64,000 nucleotides of DNA from Lunularia cruciata. Taxonomy: Eukaryota; Streptophyta; Marchantiopsida; Lunulariales; Lunulariaceae. Made by a program: the position numbers and the translations under genes. Below are positions 1 through 11,690 of this stretch, piece after piece. The stretch lies in assembly GCA_948567375.1 (NCBI GenBank), contig OX419756.1, forward strand, positions 48,896,552-48,960,551, in the 5' to 3' direction. The first letter of the stretch is position 1. Every line of letters starts with the position of its first letter. The notes beneath the pieces were generated by a model, which was not told the origin of the DNA, searched no databases, and saw nothing but the letters and a program-made list of their open reading frames with translations.

Positions 1-23
1 AGAAACGAAGACAGACTACTCAC

Positions 24-2820
24 AACTTCAAGTCTGCGGCCCTGCATAAATGCACCCTTTGTTTCGAACATCTCATTCAGCTCAGTTGAAAGTTCAAGCT
101 CTTTCGCTAGCTTGTTCCTAAACTCTTTGTTCTCGCTTCCTATGTCGAGATATACAAAATGACCACACATGGAATCACATGAACGTCATCGATGCTAAAT
201 CCCACCGCAGTTTAAAGATCGTGCTCCCTACTTTTAGAACAGCTCATACATACGTTCAACCTGGTAGCATAGGTCATATAGACCTCCAACCCGCGAGGGA
301 GCAAGTTGTTAGAATTGTATTTTCTGTGGCCAAAGTCTCTCCTTTGTCACTTCAATTGTAATCGTTGGAACAATGTCATTCCCTTAGTCCACACCCCAAT
401 GCATACTGATAACTGGTGAATTAGGGCTGAATTATCAGTATGTGCTTAGTGCGACTTCTTGCCTGTACTTACCAGATAGACGATGCGAATACAAATCCCA
501 TATAGCAAGAGCACGCATCACACACACTTCAACATGGTCAGTTCGAGCTTTGACATCAGAAGCCTGCTTCTGAAGAATGCTCAACTGTGCCATCAGTTTC
601 GCCAGCTCTGCCTGGTTGAAATTGAGCTTGTATCAGGACATCCCTTATATTGTTCTGTTCACAAACAACATCGAATCTTCTCGTGACCGATCGTTGTACA
701 CAATCTGGAACTACTTGAGCAAGATTATGCCGATTAGAACGTTAGTGTATGCAAAGAACCTTAGCACCTTTTATGTACTCTTGAACTTCAAATCACAAAC
801 ACCAGAATAGCGTCAATGATAATGGAAATACTTTTATAGTCTTCATTTGAAATTCTATCTCTTGAATTGTCCGGACCCTCACGTATTGTATATCCAGAAA
901 TGAAAACTGACGTGGAATTAATGCAGCAAGTATTTCAGCCCTTGTTTACATACAAATTCGTTTCAATCTAGCATCCTCAATTAAAGCTTACATATTTACA
1001 TAGCTAGGAGCACCGCAAGTTCTAGAAGGTAGCCAGACATACATGCTCTTAGGAAGATAATAGTGTTTTAGTTGGATGAATACCTGTAGGCTTCCTCCCT
1101 CTGAACCCCTTTTAGCATCTTCAAGCATTTTCAGGTTTGCGGGAGATTTCGCGAGCTTAAAGCGCAATTCAGCCCCCGTTCTTCTTGATCTGTTGAGGTG
1201 GGCTGGAAAGAAGGTGATATACTGGCCCGATAAGTCGTACTGAGTTGCAGATAAAGTTTTAGATCTGATTATGCCAGCTCAATTTGTTTGAGTGTTTCTG
1301 GAGAACTAGATTTAAGCTCGTTCTGGATTCACAATGGCCCTTTAAGCTAGGCACTCATTTCCACGAATCGGACCCAGACAGAACCTGCATCTGGCAGGGG
1401 GTTCCAAGCAACACACAGTATATACACAAGGGCGGGTGAAATTTACGAGTGTTAGTGTTAGTCTGCGTTGTTTATCGAGAACTAAAAGAACAGAACAAAT
1501 CGAGAGGTTTTACCAATAAGATCGGCTCTGGCACTGGCTGCAAATTTTAGATTGTCGAGCCATTTTTCCTGCTCATGACCATCCAGCAGTCAATCACTGC
1601 TGTACGACTTTCCAACACATTTAGCAAGGTCAATTTCTATGGTCTTGTAGCTGACCGCCACAAAACTAACGAATTGAAACTTCCTTGTTTTAGAAATGAG
1701 AATTGGCCGTCACCTGGGATTGCTTAGATGGAGCGGCAAATATGTATACGGATCGTTTGGCCAATCCGAATTGCGATCCCAGTTTAATCTTGAAGCAATA
1801 CTTGCGTTGTGGGCCTCCTTCTTCAACACCAGCAGGTTCCAGTGCTGATCCCTCGATCGGAACAAAACCAAGTGGAACTTGTATCTACAACATGTGGATC
1901 TTCTTTTGTCTCAATCGTTTTTGCTGATCCTGTTGTTTAGGTTTTTCGAAAAGGCTTCCAACCCCGAAGTTCACAACATTATTATGCACTACCAGAACTG
2001 TGTGGTTGAAATCTAAAGTCAGTTTTGCCAGAACTCCTCTTAAGACAAGTCTCCCCGCCAGTTGATCCTCTTCATGGCAGCAAAGATGGATAACAAGGAT
2101 AACGGCACATGAAACTAGATCGTGATCATATTCTAACATGCTGATATTCTGGATCTTGACGCGACTTATAACTATATTCACAGGAAACTAAGAATTCTTT
2201 TCAGCAATCAGAGAATCTGTTACATTGTAAGGGGCTGGAAAGTAGAAAAGGGATGATCCCTGCAGTATGAAAAACCGTGTCTTCCAGGAGGTGAACGTGC
2301 CTCCACGCTTATCCAACCATCCAGCTACATCTGGTTCTCCCCATAGCACTGCCTGTTCCCAACTAAACCGCGCAATGTGCTTGGCGTTAAAAAGACTAGG
2401 TAAGTTCAAAGTATGCACGAGTTACAACACTATCTGAAATGTCTGACTCGTCCAACTCTTCGCAGTCCCAACCTCATCTAAACTTGGCAATACGAAGTAT
2501 GAACATGGTTGATTTCAAAATTCTTCCTGGAAGCAGAATCCAAGTCCAGCCTCTCGATGAGTTTTCCATTCAGCTAAAATCTCGCTTATCCTCAGTAGTT
2601 TGTTTAAATGGAAAATCTGCGATCTTGTAGCTCCCCTACCAGTGGTCTGCAATATTACACCTCTTGCAACTCACAACACCTTATACTCCACCTTGTTAGT
2701 AGTTAGTAGGATAAAGCACAATAGAGAAATGATCAATTTCCAGCTACGTTTAAACTGATGTAAACGTACCTGATTATTGAAGGTATAAAGCCACTTGCCA
2801 AAGGTTTTGATCAAGTCCAT
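24..2820 (-). CDS. PH-domain and coiled-coil protein, spliced, C-terminus off the left edge
   Basis: Exons read on the minus strand: 2820-2770, 2573-2484, 2352-2224, 1884-1714, 1568-1514, 1202-1084, 611-473, 139-24. Every junction is GT-AG and phases agree, giving 290 codons before the edge. The ATG at 2818-2820 has A at -3 and G at +4, with an in-frame stop 30 nt upstream. Residues about 54-170 form a pleckstrin-homology domain: a first strand GWLDKRGG, a basic strand WKTRFFIL, then LFYF, a middle VPLGFVPIEG, and a C-terminal helix EKWLDNLKFA holding the invariant PH tryptophan. After it come a basic stretch and a heptad-like AELAKLMAQL segment (residue 206 on), likely a coiled coil. PH domains bind phosphoinositides or proteins at membranes; the ligand here is unknown. 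The PH exons are secure (four exons join into one fold). The first two exons are less certain. I do not recognise the family. Confidence 0.75.
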
Positions 2821-3716
2821 CGTCTGCCTCCAGTACCTTCTTCAATGCAATTCGTCTTACCTAGTGACAAACACTTGGTATAGTTCCTGCTCAGTCAATC
2901 CATTTCCGATTCTGCCTCGGACAGTGTCTCTTCGACCAAAAGGTTCTCAGAAGCTTCTCCTTCTCGGCATCTGCCGTTCTTAACTTTCGACATTTCAGAT
3001 TTTCCACTTCTTTCATTTCAGTATAATGATCCGCCACTTCTGACTCGGAAATGGATGGCATCTATGTGTCAACCTCGTCAATCTCCTAATCAACCTCGTC
3101 TCTCACATCGCGACAGGCAGAAAATCCTCGCTGACAGGATTCTATTGCCTATCGAGAGACGAGAGAAGAGATAGATCGGAACGCAAGATTACCAGAATAT
3201 TGACTTCGGATTGATATTACGGTGCTCCTACCAGATCTCTCGAATTAATACGATCCGCTACACCATTGAAGTCGGTACTTCACGATCAACTTCCTCCGAC
3301 TAATTCTTCACCGCCTTGGATCTCCCTTCTCGTCTAGTAAACCAGTGCACTCCTCCTCCCGTATTCTAGAGAACTGATAATTCTTTCTTAGGGTTACGTA
3401 TCAGAGAGACTGTTCCCACTGATGTTGGTTGCTGAGACTATGGCCTCATCTCTCTTCAACGCTTGGCGTAATCGAATAAGAAATCGAATCAATAATCTAT
3501 GTCCAGGACAATTCCCGGCGACAAGGTAGCGATTCTGACCGGGCCGAGTTTGAAAATTCCGGTAACAGGAGGTTCATCATCAGGTTTAGTTCTCGAAGCT
3601 AACGAGAATTAAAAGTAACCGGCACGCTTCAAGAAAGTTCCCGAGCGATGTAGTTCCTTCATTTCAGAAGCTTCCTGCCCTGGTCTACAGTGTAGAGATC
3701 GACGTTCTACTTGTGT
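2821..3716. other. Upstream region of the PH-domain gene, no gene seen
   Basis: Base composition is balanced, like the gene islands, so this probably includes the 5' UTR and promoter of the minus-strand PH gene. Minus-strand 2840-2960 has a short open stretch (GRIGNGLTEQELYQVF) that cannot be joined to exon 1 with an intron of believable length. A 29-codon plus-strand ORF starts near 3440. Neither is supported. Confidence 0.4.
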
Positions 3717-3859
3717 TGATATCTTAGGTGCGGTAGGGCAGATTTCTCATACAGACTCTATTGGGGCTTAGCCCCATGTTACCTTTTTTGTCTCTCCCTT
3801 GTACGGCTTGATGGGGTCTTCTCATCCCTCATTTTTCTTACGCGGTCGCCTTTTTTCTT
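3717..3859 (+). mobile_element. LINE-type 3' tail inserted as a discrete 143-bp unit (copy T1)
   Basis: Starts TGATATCTTAGGTGC and ends CGCGGTCGCC followed by T-rich sequence. It is flanked by CTTGTGT on both sides (3710-3716 and 3860-3866), read as a 7-bp target-site duplication. Internal hairpins are GGGGC-TTA-GCCCC near 3770 and GATGGG/CTCATC (one G-U pair). The same sequence forms the 3' end of three LINE-like bodies in this window. There is no coding capacity. Confidence 0.75.
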
Positions 3860-4283
3860 CTTGTGTGCAAAGATAGCCTTAACCCGCCCCATGTTTGGCA
3901 CTTGGACTTGGCCGACCCCAAGTTTGCTGACGGGGCGCTTCAGATCTATGTGGCAATGGATATTACAATCTCAACAATATAAATCAGAAGTATATTGGTT
4001 ACAAGTATGACCTCACTCCTTGCCACGTAGTAGTCACGGTGCCAGCATCCAAACACGTGGCAAAATAATATATTGGCATCATCAGAACACTTGACAAGAT
4101 TGCTATTTGGGTGCCGGTTCTAAGAAACGATCTAATTTTATACGGATTTGATAAGATTAGAATAGAACATCAGATTAGAAAAATGGAAGAAAAAAATCTA
4201 GGGGATCACAGCGATGACTGCACAAAATCCAAATTTCTGATTTATAATTACATATTTAATAAAGCCACGCAGACCAGATAATG

Positions 4284-4327
4284 AGAGTCAAGGCGACCGC
4301 GTAGGAAACCCGAAGGAAGGATGGGAC
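4284..4327 (-). mobile_element. Extremely short LINE 3' tail insertion, 44 bp (copy T2)
   Basis: Only the last part of the tail is present on the minus strand (the reverse complement of the CCATCC...ACGCGGTCGCCTT end). It is flanked by a perfect 12-bp direct repeat GACCAGATAATG at 4272-4283 and 4328-4339. This is the signature of target-primed reverse transcription that aborted almost at once. Confidence 0.8.
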
Positions 4328-4339
4328 GACCAGATAATG

Positions 4340-5689
4340 CATGATCGTGGTTTTCATGCTCATCTTTCAATTAACGTTGACCAGTTAGGTACCCATGTAC
4401 TAAACAGGCTAGTATGTATTAAACCCTTATGATCTATTGGAATAAATATTTTGTAAATAATGTTATTTGGACTTTTTTAATGAAAGGTAAATATCTGACA
4501 ATTTATGGAGCTACATCTAATCTCATGAATTGCATTTAATCTAGTGAGTGATGTTATAACTTACTAAAATAATTAATATTAAAAGGTGGAATAAACAAGT
4601 GAAATTTGTTTATGATGATATGTCTTTGATTTCAATATATTATTTTTAGTTCTTTTTATACGATACAGTAGTCAATGAAATCTCCTTTGCTGTCTCAAAT
4701 TAGATCAAATTTAATTTTAGGATTTCATACATATTTCAAAATTAACTGATTTTAAAGCTTGTATTTTAACCTTTTATTCAAAATATTTAGAGCTTACAAT
4801 CAGACTTTGGTTGGGAACTAGTCAATGATTGTTAATTTTTTATACTTTGTAATTTTATATTAAAGGTATAAATCTACAAGATGGATTATACTCATATTTT
4901 ACACTCTCTTTATTATCTTGATCATATATCATTTTAATTTTAAATTTGAATATAATTTATAATCTTTTGCTATGTTTTCTCATTGGATCTTATGTTTTGT
5001 CATTGGATTTGTAATGGATCTGAATGAGCGAGGAAATTGAGACGTGTGATTTGACCACATCCTCTATCCTTTTTCTTAATAGATACTGTACGTCCAAAAA
5101 AAATTTCTATAGGCTAATTTCTATGAAATCGTGAATTTTATGAAAATTATTGAATTTATTTGAATTAGTAAAAAATATGTAACTATGATTATTGATGCAA
5201 ACACCTTAATCAAAGACTGCTGTAAATTTCTAAAAAGAAGTATAGAAATGTGAGTTGAATTTTCAGATACATAATATAATATAATTTGATTAATATCTTT
5301 TCTTAACCCCTCATGTCTTTGTGTTTCCTTTTCTTCCAGTTACTCTCTTTACTCGCTCTTATTTTTATTTTTTGAAATTTTGTCATGTTTATTTGCCATC
5401 ACATATAAAATAGTAAACACTAGGGATTTCAGGAATAGTCATACGAAATTTCATAACTTTTCATATAGATAGTTATGAAGCATTGACTAAATGGGTACGA
5501 TGTGTGACCGGGAGATAGAAAAAGTATCGTTACGGAGTTCGGACCAAGTTCCTTATTATTAGCGCACTCCATATGAGATTGTTCGTAGACAATAAGGAAT
5601 TAGGAATTTTCAATTATCACTCCATAGTGCATTGATTACATATTAGGGTTAATAAAGTTTATCGTTTAGGGTTAGAGTGAAAATGGCTG
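4340..5689. other. AT-rich gene-free DNA
   Basis: Strongly AT-rich with stop codons in all frames. I see no gene, recognisable element or ordered repeat here. Confidence 0.6.
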
Positions 5690-5851
5690 CCACCAAAGGG
5701 AACATCCATGATGTTCGAGAACACCCATGATAATCAAAAGTTGACAAATTTATGCACTAAACGACTGAGGCCACCAAAGGAAGCATCCATGATGTTTGAG
5801 AATACCCATGGTAATCAAAAGTTGACAAATTTATGCACTAGACGAGCGGGA
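5690..5851. repeat. Two-copy tandem duplication, period 81 bp
   Basis: The block beginning CCACCAAAGG at 5690 recurs at 5771, and both copies end GCACTARACGA. A few substitutions separate the copies. Non-coding. Confidence 0.85.
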
Positions 5852-5904
5852 ACACAATTTATATGGGATTTAATATGTTAATTTAGGACTAAATGGGATT
5901 TTTC

Positions 5905-6175
5905 TTATTGCTGCTCATTGTTGCTCGTCGTTGCTCGTCGTTGCTCATCGTTGCTCGTTGTTGCTCATCGTTGCTCGCCATTGCTCGGTTGTTGCTCATC
6001 GTTGCTTGCCATTGCTTGTTGTTGCTCGCCGTTGCTCGTTGATGCTTGTCTTTGCTCGCCGTTGCTCGTTGATGCTCGTCGTTGCTCGTTGATGCTCGTC
6101 GTTGCTCGTTGCTGCTCGTTGCTGCTCGTTGTTTCTTGTCACTGCTCATCATTGCTCATCGTTGCTTGTAGCCGC
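5905..6175. repeat. Degenerate minisatellite built on a 10-bp GTTGCTCGTC core
   Basis: About 27 imperfect 10-bp units (GTTGCTCGTC, GTTGCTCATC, GATGCTCGTC) run without a break. They group loosely into 30-bp higher units. Because 30 is a multiple of three, reading frames stay open. On the minus strand (6152-5889) this gives a 10-residue repeat of the type NDEQQRATMS, and on the plus strand a cysteine/leucine-rich frame. Both look like by-products of the repeat rather than genes. Confidence 0.85.
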
Positions 6176-6259
6176 CTATTGCTGCCCATAGCCGCCTTTT
6201 GCTGCCCGATGGCGCTCGAAGCTCAAAGCTCGTTGGTGCTTGTACACGCTGGTTGACGT

Positions 6260-7947
6260 TGGTTGCCACTGGTAGACACTCTTTGCCACGGGTAGTTGCT
6301 TGATAGTGCAAGTTGATTTTGCATCCAAATGTGAACCTACATTATAATCAAGTTTTTGCTAAATTTTTGTTCCCCTTTTGGAGTAAAATTCATTGATCTC
6401 CAATTCATTTCTTGGTTGCCATAAGACGATGCAAATCATTTTACATAACTCGCACTATCTCCCTCACCACACTAATATATATGGATTGAACCAACACACC
6501 AATGCAAAACTACAAAACCCACCACTTTATAGTTTCCTGACAAGAGCATTTGCAGATGGTGAAATTGAATTTGAATAGTTGAGAGTTGCATTTTGGATCC
6601 GCCAAAAAATTTCATAAATCCCACTCTAAGAATCATCCACCAGATAAACTAGGCAAGTCTCTCAAGAAGCCACATCATTTCTTTTGACAATCATTTATTT
6701 CACTACAGAATTCCTAAACATCCATAGTATAGCATCTGATTTTTATAAATGAATGCAAATTGCATGTAATATAGAGTATAATAATTTATGAAGCATTCAT
6801 TTATTAGCACTTCATCTCCTTACAGAGTTCACTAAAAAATAGTTAGGAATTTTGTTATTTATCTTGTAGACAACCGTCAAAACTATTTCTGAAACCTCCT
6901 ACTATGTTCAAATGAATTTTCATACTGAATTTTATATACTGAATTTTCAATTTGTATTTTATTTCAGGACCTGAAAAGAGTTATAAAAACGTTAATAAGA
7001 AAAATGAAGTGTACACACGTTCAAAATCTATACATTATATATCTATGTATCTTAAAAAGAAATACATGGTAAGTCAGTCAAGAAATCATTTATTCTAATA
7101 CATTTTATCTAATTAAGAGTTAAACTCGAAACATTATATACCCTGAGGTTGGGAGGAGATAGATACTAACATAAATAAAACAGAAAGAAATTACAAAGAA
7201 AGCTAGTGTATCTTTTGAAGACATCATTTGAAATTACAGGAAAATCCATTCAAACTTTGAAAACTATGGAATAGATAACAATAATCAGGATGCACTAACG
7301 GATATGATAAAGATAAGGTAATATAAGCCAAATAAAAATTTGACGTTTATAATAATTTATTAATAGGTTTCACTTAGAAAAGGAGATTTATATATTTTAA
7401 TAATTATAATAATAATAATAATTATTATTATAATTAATACTATTATTATTATATTTAAATAACTTATCCTACTGTTTAAACTGAAAGTAGACAACGAAGA
7501 TACCTCTCGAATTGAATATTTGAAGTTCTTGAGAGTTGAATTTTCCAGCTGCATGGCGAGGAAAATAGAGAATTATTGGACAGAGAAAACACAGAGTTTC
7601 AAGTAATATAAAGAGGAGACAGCAGCCGACATATTGGGGGAGGGGGAGGAAGGAAGGCATCTCCAAGGTCAATTGCAGATCGGGACGAAGGAGAAGAGTT
7701 TGTGAAATCCAGTAGGTGCAGGGATTTGGGTTTCTGCAGAACCGATCTATTCGGGAAGCTTGTTTGGGGTGATGTGTGTGCAGTTTGGACACGGCAAATT
7801 TTAGGAGGAGAAGAAGATGAGGAGATTGTGACAGATCCAGAAAATCGGGTCACCCGGAACAGGATTGAGACGATTCAGCGATGGGGGTTGAGTTCTGGGT
7901 TTGATTTAAAGATTGGAGTGCTGGAAGAAGAACCGGAGTGGTGAAAA
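6260..7947. other. Gene-free AT-rich DNA leading into the DUF716 gene 5' region
   Basis: No gene is visible to about 7600. From about 7600 composition becomes balanced and purine-rich, consistent with promoter and 5' UTR of the plus-strand gene at 7948. The leader contains an upstream open frame overlapping 7702-7944 whose significance is unclear. Confidence 0.5.
7397..7455. repeat. AAT/ATT microsatellite forming an inverted repeat
   Basis: A run of ATA/AAT triplets is followed directly by TTA/ATT triplets, so the array can fold back on itself. About 55 bases are pure A/T. Confidence 0.85.
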
Positions 7948-8961
7948 ATGGGATTGAAGGGGCTGCTCGGTGCAGGAGTTGGGTTTTTAGCGATTGGGTT
8001 ATGGCAAGCTTACACTGTGGTGAAATCATACAGGTTGAATACAGACCTATCCTCATTGAGTCCAGCAGGAGGGCGGCGGCCGAAGCAGCTGATCAAAGCA
8101 GGAAATGTACACCGAAAGTTCGAGCTGTCGTTTATTGCCCTTTTGTCGGTGTTGCACATGATCTTTAGCCTGGTTGCCTCCAACAGTGATCAGTTTCATG
8201 GGTCTGGGGTGGGGATGGCTGTTTCTTTGGAGAGGTTTGGTGTGGCCATTTTGTTTCTGCTGTACTCTCTGGTGGCTTTCATCAGCGAGGGAACCAGTCT
8301 TTTACCCTTGCCGGCAGGGACTCTGGAATTGATTGCTTTGTTTGCTTTTGGCGAGGAGTTTCTGCTGTTTTATCAAACCCAGGGTGGAGAGCATGACATG
8401 GCTGGTGGGCTCGAGACTCAATATTTCTCTCTCCTTTTGGTTCCCATCGGAGTGTGCCTCATTGCCACAGCTTTGGAGATCGCAGTTCCGACTGCTGTTC
8501 TACCCCCTTTTGTGCGGAGCATGGCTCTCATTCTTCAAGGAACTTGGTTTTTTCAAATGGCAGTCTCAATTTTCACAACCAGATGGATGGCTCAAGGGTG
8601 TGTTTTGAGCCAAAGAGGGGAAGGTGATTACACTGTCAGATGTGAAGGTATGTCTCTGATGAGAGGAAAGGCTATTGCCACTCTTCAATTCAATTGTCAC
8701 CTGGCTACTCTGCTCCTGGTTTTTGTGCCTCTTTATGGTCTTTTGAGTAAGTTATACACTGTTTCTACTAGCTATGAGCGCTTGTGGGACAGCGAAGTTT
8801 TGGAGGAAGCCAGTGGTGGTAGTTTGCAGGGGAAGGAGGGGAGCCAAGAGATGGCAAATGCTGATTATTTCCACGTACTTGGGGAAGAAGATGAGAATCT
8901 GGAAACCCTGGAGGCAAAGGGTGCCGCTGATACCAATGGTTTCCACAGAGTATCTATTTGA
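7948..8961 (+). CDS. DUF716 / TMEM45-type multi-pass membrane protein, intronless
   Basis: A single uninterrupted frame of 337 residues starting at an ATG in GTGAAAAATGG. About seven hydrophobic segments are visible: roughly residues 5-25, 60-80, 90-112, 120-138, 156-178, 188-210 and 245-267. The charged C-terminal tail of about 60 residues is rich in E, G and S. Length, membrane pattern and motifs such as ISEGTSLLP, FGEEFLLFY and LQGTWFFQ match the plant DUF716 (TMEM45-like) family as I know it. The biochemical role of that family is not established, and plant members have been linked to stress and virus responses. The gene sits in a GC-balanced island flanked by TE-rich DNA. The next gene downstream is 2.2 kb away. 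Confidence 0.85.
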   Translation: MGLKGLLGAGVGFLAIGLWQAYTVVKSYRLNTDLSSLSPAGGRRPKQLIKAGNVHRKFELSFIALLSVLHMIFSLVASNSDQFHGSGVGMAVSLERFGVAILFLLYSLVAFISEGTSLLPLPAGTLELIALFAFGEEFLLFYQTQGGEHDMAGGLETQYFSLLLVPIGVCLIATALEIAVPTAVLPPFVRSMALILQGTWFFQMAVSIFTTRWMAQGCVLSQRGEGDYTVRCEGMSLMRGKAIATLQFNCHLATLLLVFVPLYGLLSKLYTVSTSYERLWDSEVLEEASGGSLQGKEGSQEMANADYFHVLGEEDENLETLEAKGAADTNGFHRVSI

Positions 8962-11216
8962 GCATATTTTCTCTTCAATTTTATGGAAAGCAACAGCGGA
9001 ATTCTTTGAGGTTTGCTGGAAGATGGTCTCCTGGACCTTCTGTACCATCATCCTTGTGTATATGTTTTGCAGAACCCTGAGCGTCTTGGTTGCACTTGAC
9101 CCTAGTCCCGGGCCTCCTTTGTAAACAGTTAGATTAGCGATGTATGGTGTCAATCTTCGATGGAGAGAAATTGGGAGCGACACATCTTAGCCCGGCATAT
9201 CAGTTGCGTGAAATACTGAGCCCTAACGTTCACTTGATCAAGCAGTGACATTACTAAATCATGACCTCTTTTCTGAAAAGAGCTCTGGCGTTGAAACTGA
9301 AGAGCGGAACAGTCTCCAGCCAGAGAGAAGTGTTTCGTGTTCCTTTGTTTCATTCATACCTAGACTGTCGGTAATGTCATGACTGGGTCGGAGCTTCTAT
9401 GCGAAGACTAAGTTGCTCTAGAGACACGAGTCGTAGCATGTGCTGATTGTCTATTGACATCCTAACTTTGTATTCTTGAGAGTTGATAGGCTTGATTAAC
9501 TTTACATCAATACTTTAAAGAGTCTTTGTGATGGGACGCGTTTATGTTGTTGACACAAGACGTCCTCTGGAGCTCTCTGAACGAGACTCCATGCTGAAGC
9601 CTAGTCTCAGGTGCTGGTTTGAGCATTTGCAGGGAAGCTACAAGTGTCTCTTGCAGATGTGCATGATTTAGTTCATCGCAGTTGTAGAACTACTTCCTTT
9701 GAGTAAGTAGGAGTTGGCTTTTTTTAATCCTAAAGTATCAATCTGATGTTCAACTGGGACTTATGATCGTGAACAATTGTTCTGAAGTTTCTCCATTCTC
9801 CAAAATTATGTTATATCTTTGGCTAATCTGCCCATGTCGACTACAATCCAGTCGTTGCACACACGTCAGGAAAAAGTCTACCGGGTATTGGTGCTGTACC
9901 TAGGTGGGGATTGAAAACTTCGCAACCATACGTTGTTCTCAAAACTCTTACAGTAGGGGCACGCTCATTCACTTGGTAAACTGAGTGGCTTGCATAAGGT
10001 CCACACATCAGCGAGGTTCTTGGTTAGTACTGGACTACGATGATTTTCTTATGATAATTTGAGGCCTGCAGAGAATGTTGTATATAATTGCTTACGCATG
10101 CTCAATTCATCGAGTTGTTTTGAACGCTTCGCTAAGTCCAGAGAATGCAAATCTAATCATGGAATTGGCTGTGGAGATTACTGCAATAGCGAGAGAGAGG
10201 TGAAGTGTTGTGTTTTTGTCAGTCCCCGAAAGTCTTGGAAGGCATTCTCACCTATCAATCTGATTTGTGTGGAAGCAAGAACTGAACAACTGGAAGTGTG
10301 ACAGTTCGCGGAAAGTCAAACTGGGTGACGTTCATATGTTGCTGTAAGAAAAGTGGTCGTTGATTCCAGGTTTGAGAAAGAAAGTAGTATCGCGTTTGTC
10401 AGTCAGCAAATTTGTATAAAGCCTGCTTCTGATTAAACTCGTCGAACATGAGGGGGTGTTGCCTTGCCCTGCGCTTTCTCGGAATCTACTTTATTGTCAC
10501 ACATCACGTGTAAAGTGGAAACTTTCAACGCCTAGCAGCTATATGAACTCTAAGGAACGGTGCTATGCATGCTTAAATTTATTTCATTTCGCGAAGCTGT
10601 TGATCGAACTACGCGTTAGATTTGAACATACGTCTCCTTTCAAGGAATATGAAGAATCATCTGTTTTAACCGAGTAATAAAGCTAACTTGCACATAAACC
10701 AACTCAAGTATCCTTTCTACTAATAGATTTTCACATTGTAATCTGTGGTCAGACAGTCACCAATTTCTTCGGTGAAGTATACCCCGATGGGTTAGTACGG
10801 AGCTTTCAATATCAAATGTTTGCTACCTTTCATAATAAGTTGGCTAAGCGTATGGATGGCGAGATTTCACACCATTTCAAACAGATGCTTCCCAGTTTGG
10901 TTTGTAGGCTTGACCTAGTTAATTCTTTACGAGCCAAAACACCGCATTTAGCCGCAACCGTGAAAACCCTACAGCGTATATGGAACCTTTACACGGCATT
11001 TACCCCAAACGCCATAACGTCGGGCCAAGTAAAGAAGCCACACAGATAATGTCCGGGGAGAAGGAAATCACTTGAGTCATGGTAATGGTAGATGATTTGT
11101 GCGGCCGTGGCGTGGCGAAGCACGCACCGAACAACTTCTCCTTGTGACCATCACGCTCCACAAGCTCTTCACACAGGAGGCTCTCGAGATTCTGATTACG
11201 AGAGAATTTGGCAGAC
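8962..11216. other. Intergenic region, balanced composition, no gene recognised
   Basis: Includes the 3' UTR of the membrane-protein gene and the promoter of the next gene. Several short open frames (for example near 10059-10301 and 10816-11049) show no recognisable motif or consistent splice signals. No repeat or TE signature is seen, unlike most intergenic DNA in this window. Confidence 0.5.
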
Positions 11217-11690
11217 ATGGCTCTCGCCATGAGTTTGAGTTGTGGGGCTCTGTCTCTATCTTCTATAGCTTCCATCTCGAGCACCGGTCTTTCTTCTCAA
11301 ACGAATGTGGACCAAACTTGGAAACGATCAGAATCACTGCAATCTCCCTCCTTTAGGCTCAGAGCTCAAGCCCCGGAAGAGACCAGCAGCAGCAGCACTG
11401 TAGTTGTGCCTTCGGAGGAGAAGCGCGCTGAGTTTCCACCAGGGAGTTGTGCAGCGTGTGGGAAGCCCGAAAAGGTTGGGGGATGCAACGGGGAGGGGAG
11501 GATACAGGGAGGAATTGGAGCAGTTCCAGGTTTTGGATGGTGGCCTATCAAGGCTTTTAGGCCATGTCCGGCATTTGTTGAGGCGGGAGGGAAATACAAG
11601 CGAATTGGCCAAAGTTTAGATGAAGTCGCTTTCGGACGAGCATCTGCCGGTGATGATCTCGACATTTCTGAACGGTTAAAAGGCCGCTGA
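11217..11690 (+). CDS. Small plastid-targeted cysteine protein with GFGWWPIKAFRPCP motif
   Basis: 157 residues from the ATG at 11217; a longer frame begins upstream at a TTG, which I did not use. Residues 1 to about 60 are rich in S, T, A and L with few acids, typical of a chloroplast transit peptide. The mature part has cysteines at 78, 81, 90 and 117. The first two form a CAAC pair and a GGCNGEGR segment follows, which resembles a DnaJ-type zinc-knuckle half. Next comes a very conserved-looking GFGWWPIKAFRPCP, and then GQSLDEVAFGR. I recall similar short uncharacterised chloroplast proteins across plants, so a plastid location is likely and the function unknown. The gene has no introns and stop TGA at 11688. 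The cysteines could bind Zn or an Fe-S cluster; this is inference. Confidence 0.75.
   Translation: MALAMSLSCGALSLSSIASISSTGLSSQTNVDQTWKRSESLQSPSFRLRAQAPEETSSSSTVVVPSEEKRAEFPPGSCAACGKPEKVGGCNGEGRIQGGIGAVPGFGWWPIKAFRPCPAFVEAGGKYKRIGQSLDEVAFGRASAGDDLDISERLKGR

Noticed and set aside
2821-2960. Extra upstream exon for the PH gene (minus strand, GRIGNGLTEQELYQVF)
   Set aside because: Joining it to the next open stretch needs an intron of about 21-51 nt, too short for a plant; an in-frame TGA precedes the chosen ATG.
3717-3859. Hammerhead ribozyme in the LINE tail
   Set aside because: The sequence near CTTGATGGGG lacks the CUGANGA and GAAA core elements.
11208-11216. Start of the plastid protein at a TTG codon
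   Set aside because: A normal ATG lies three codons downstream.
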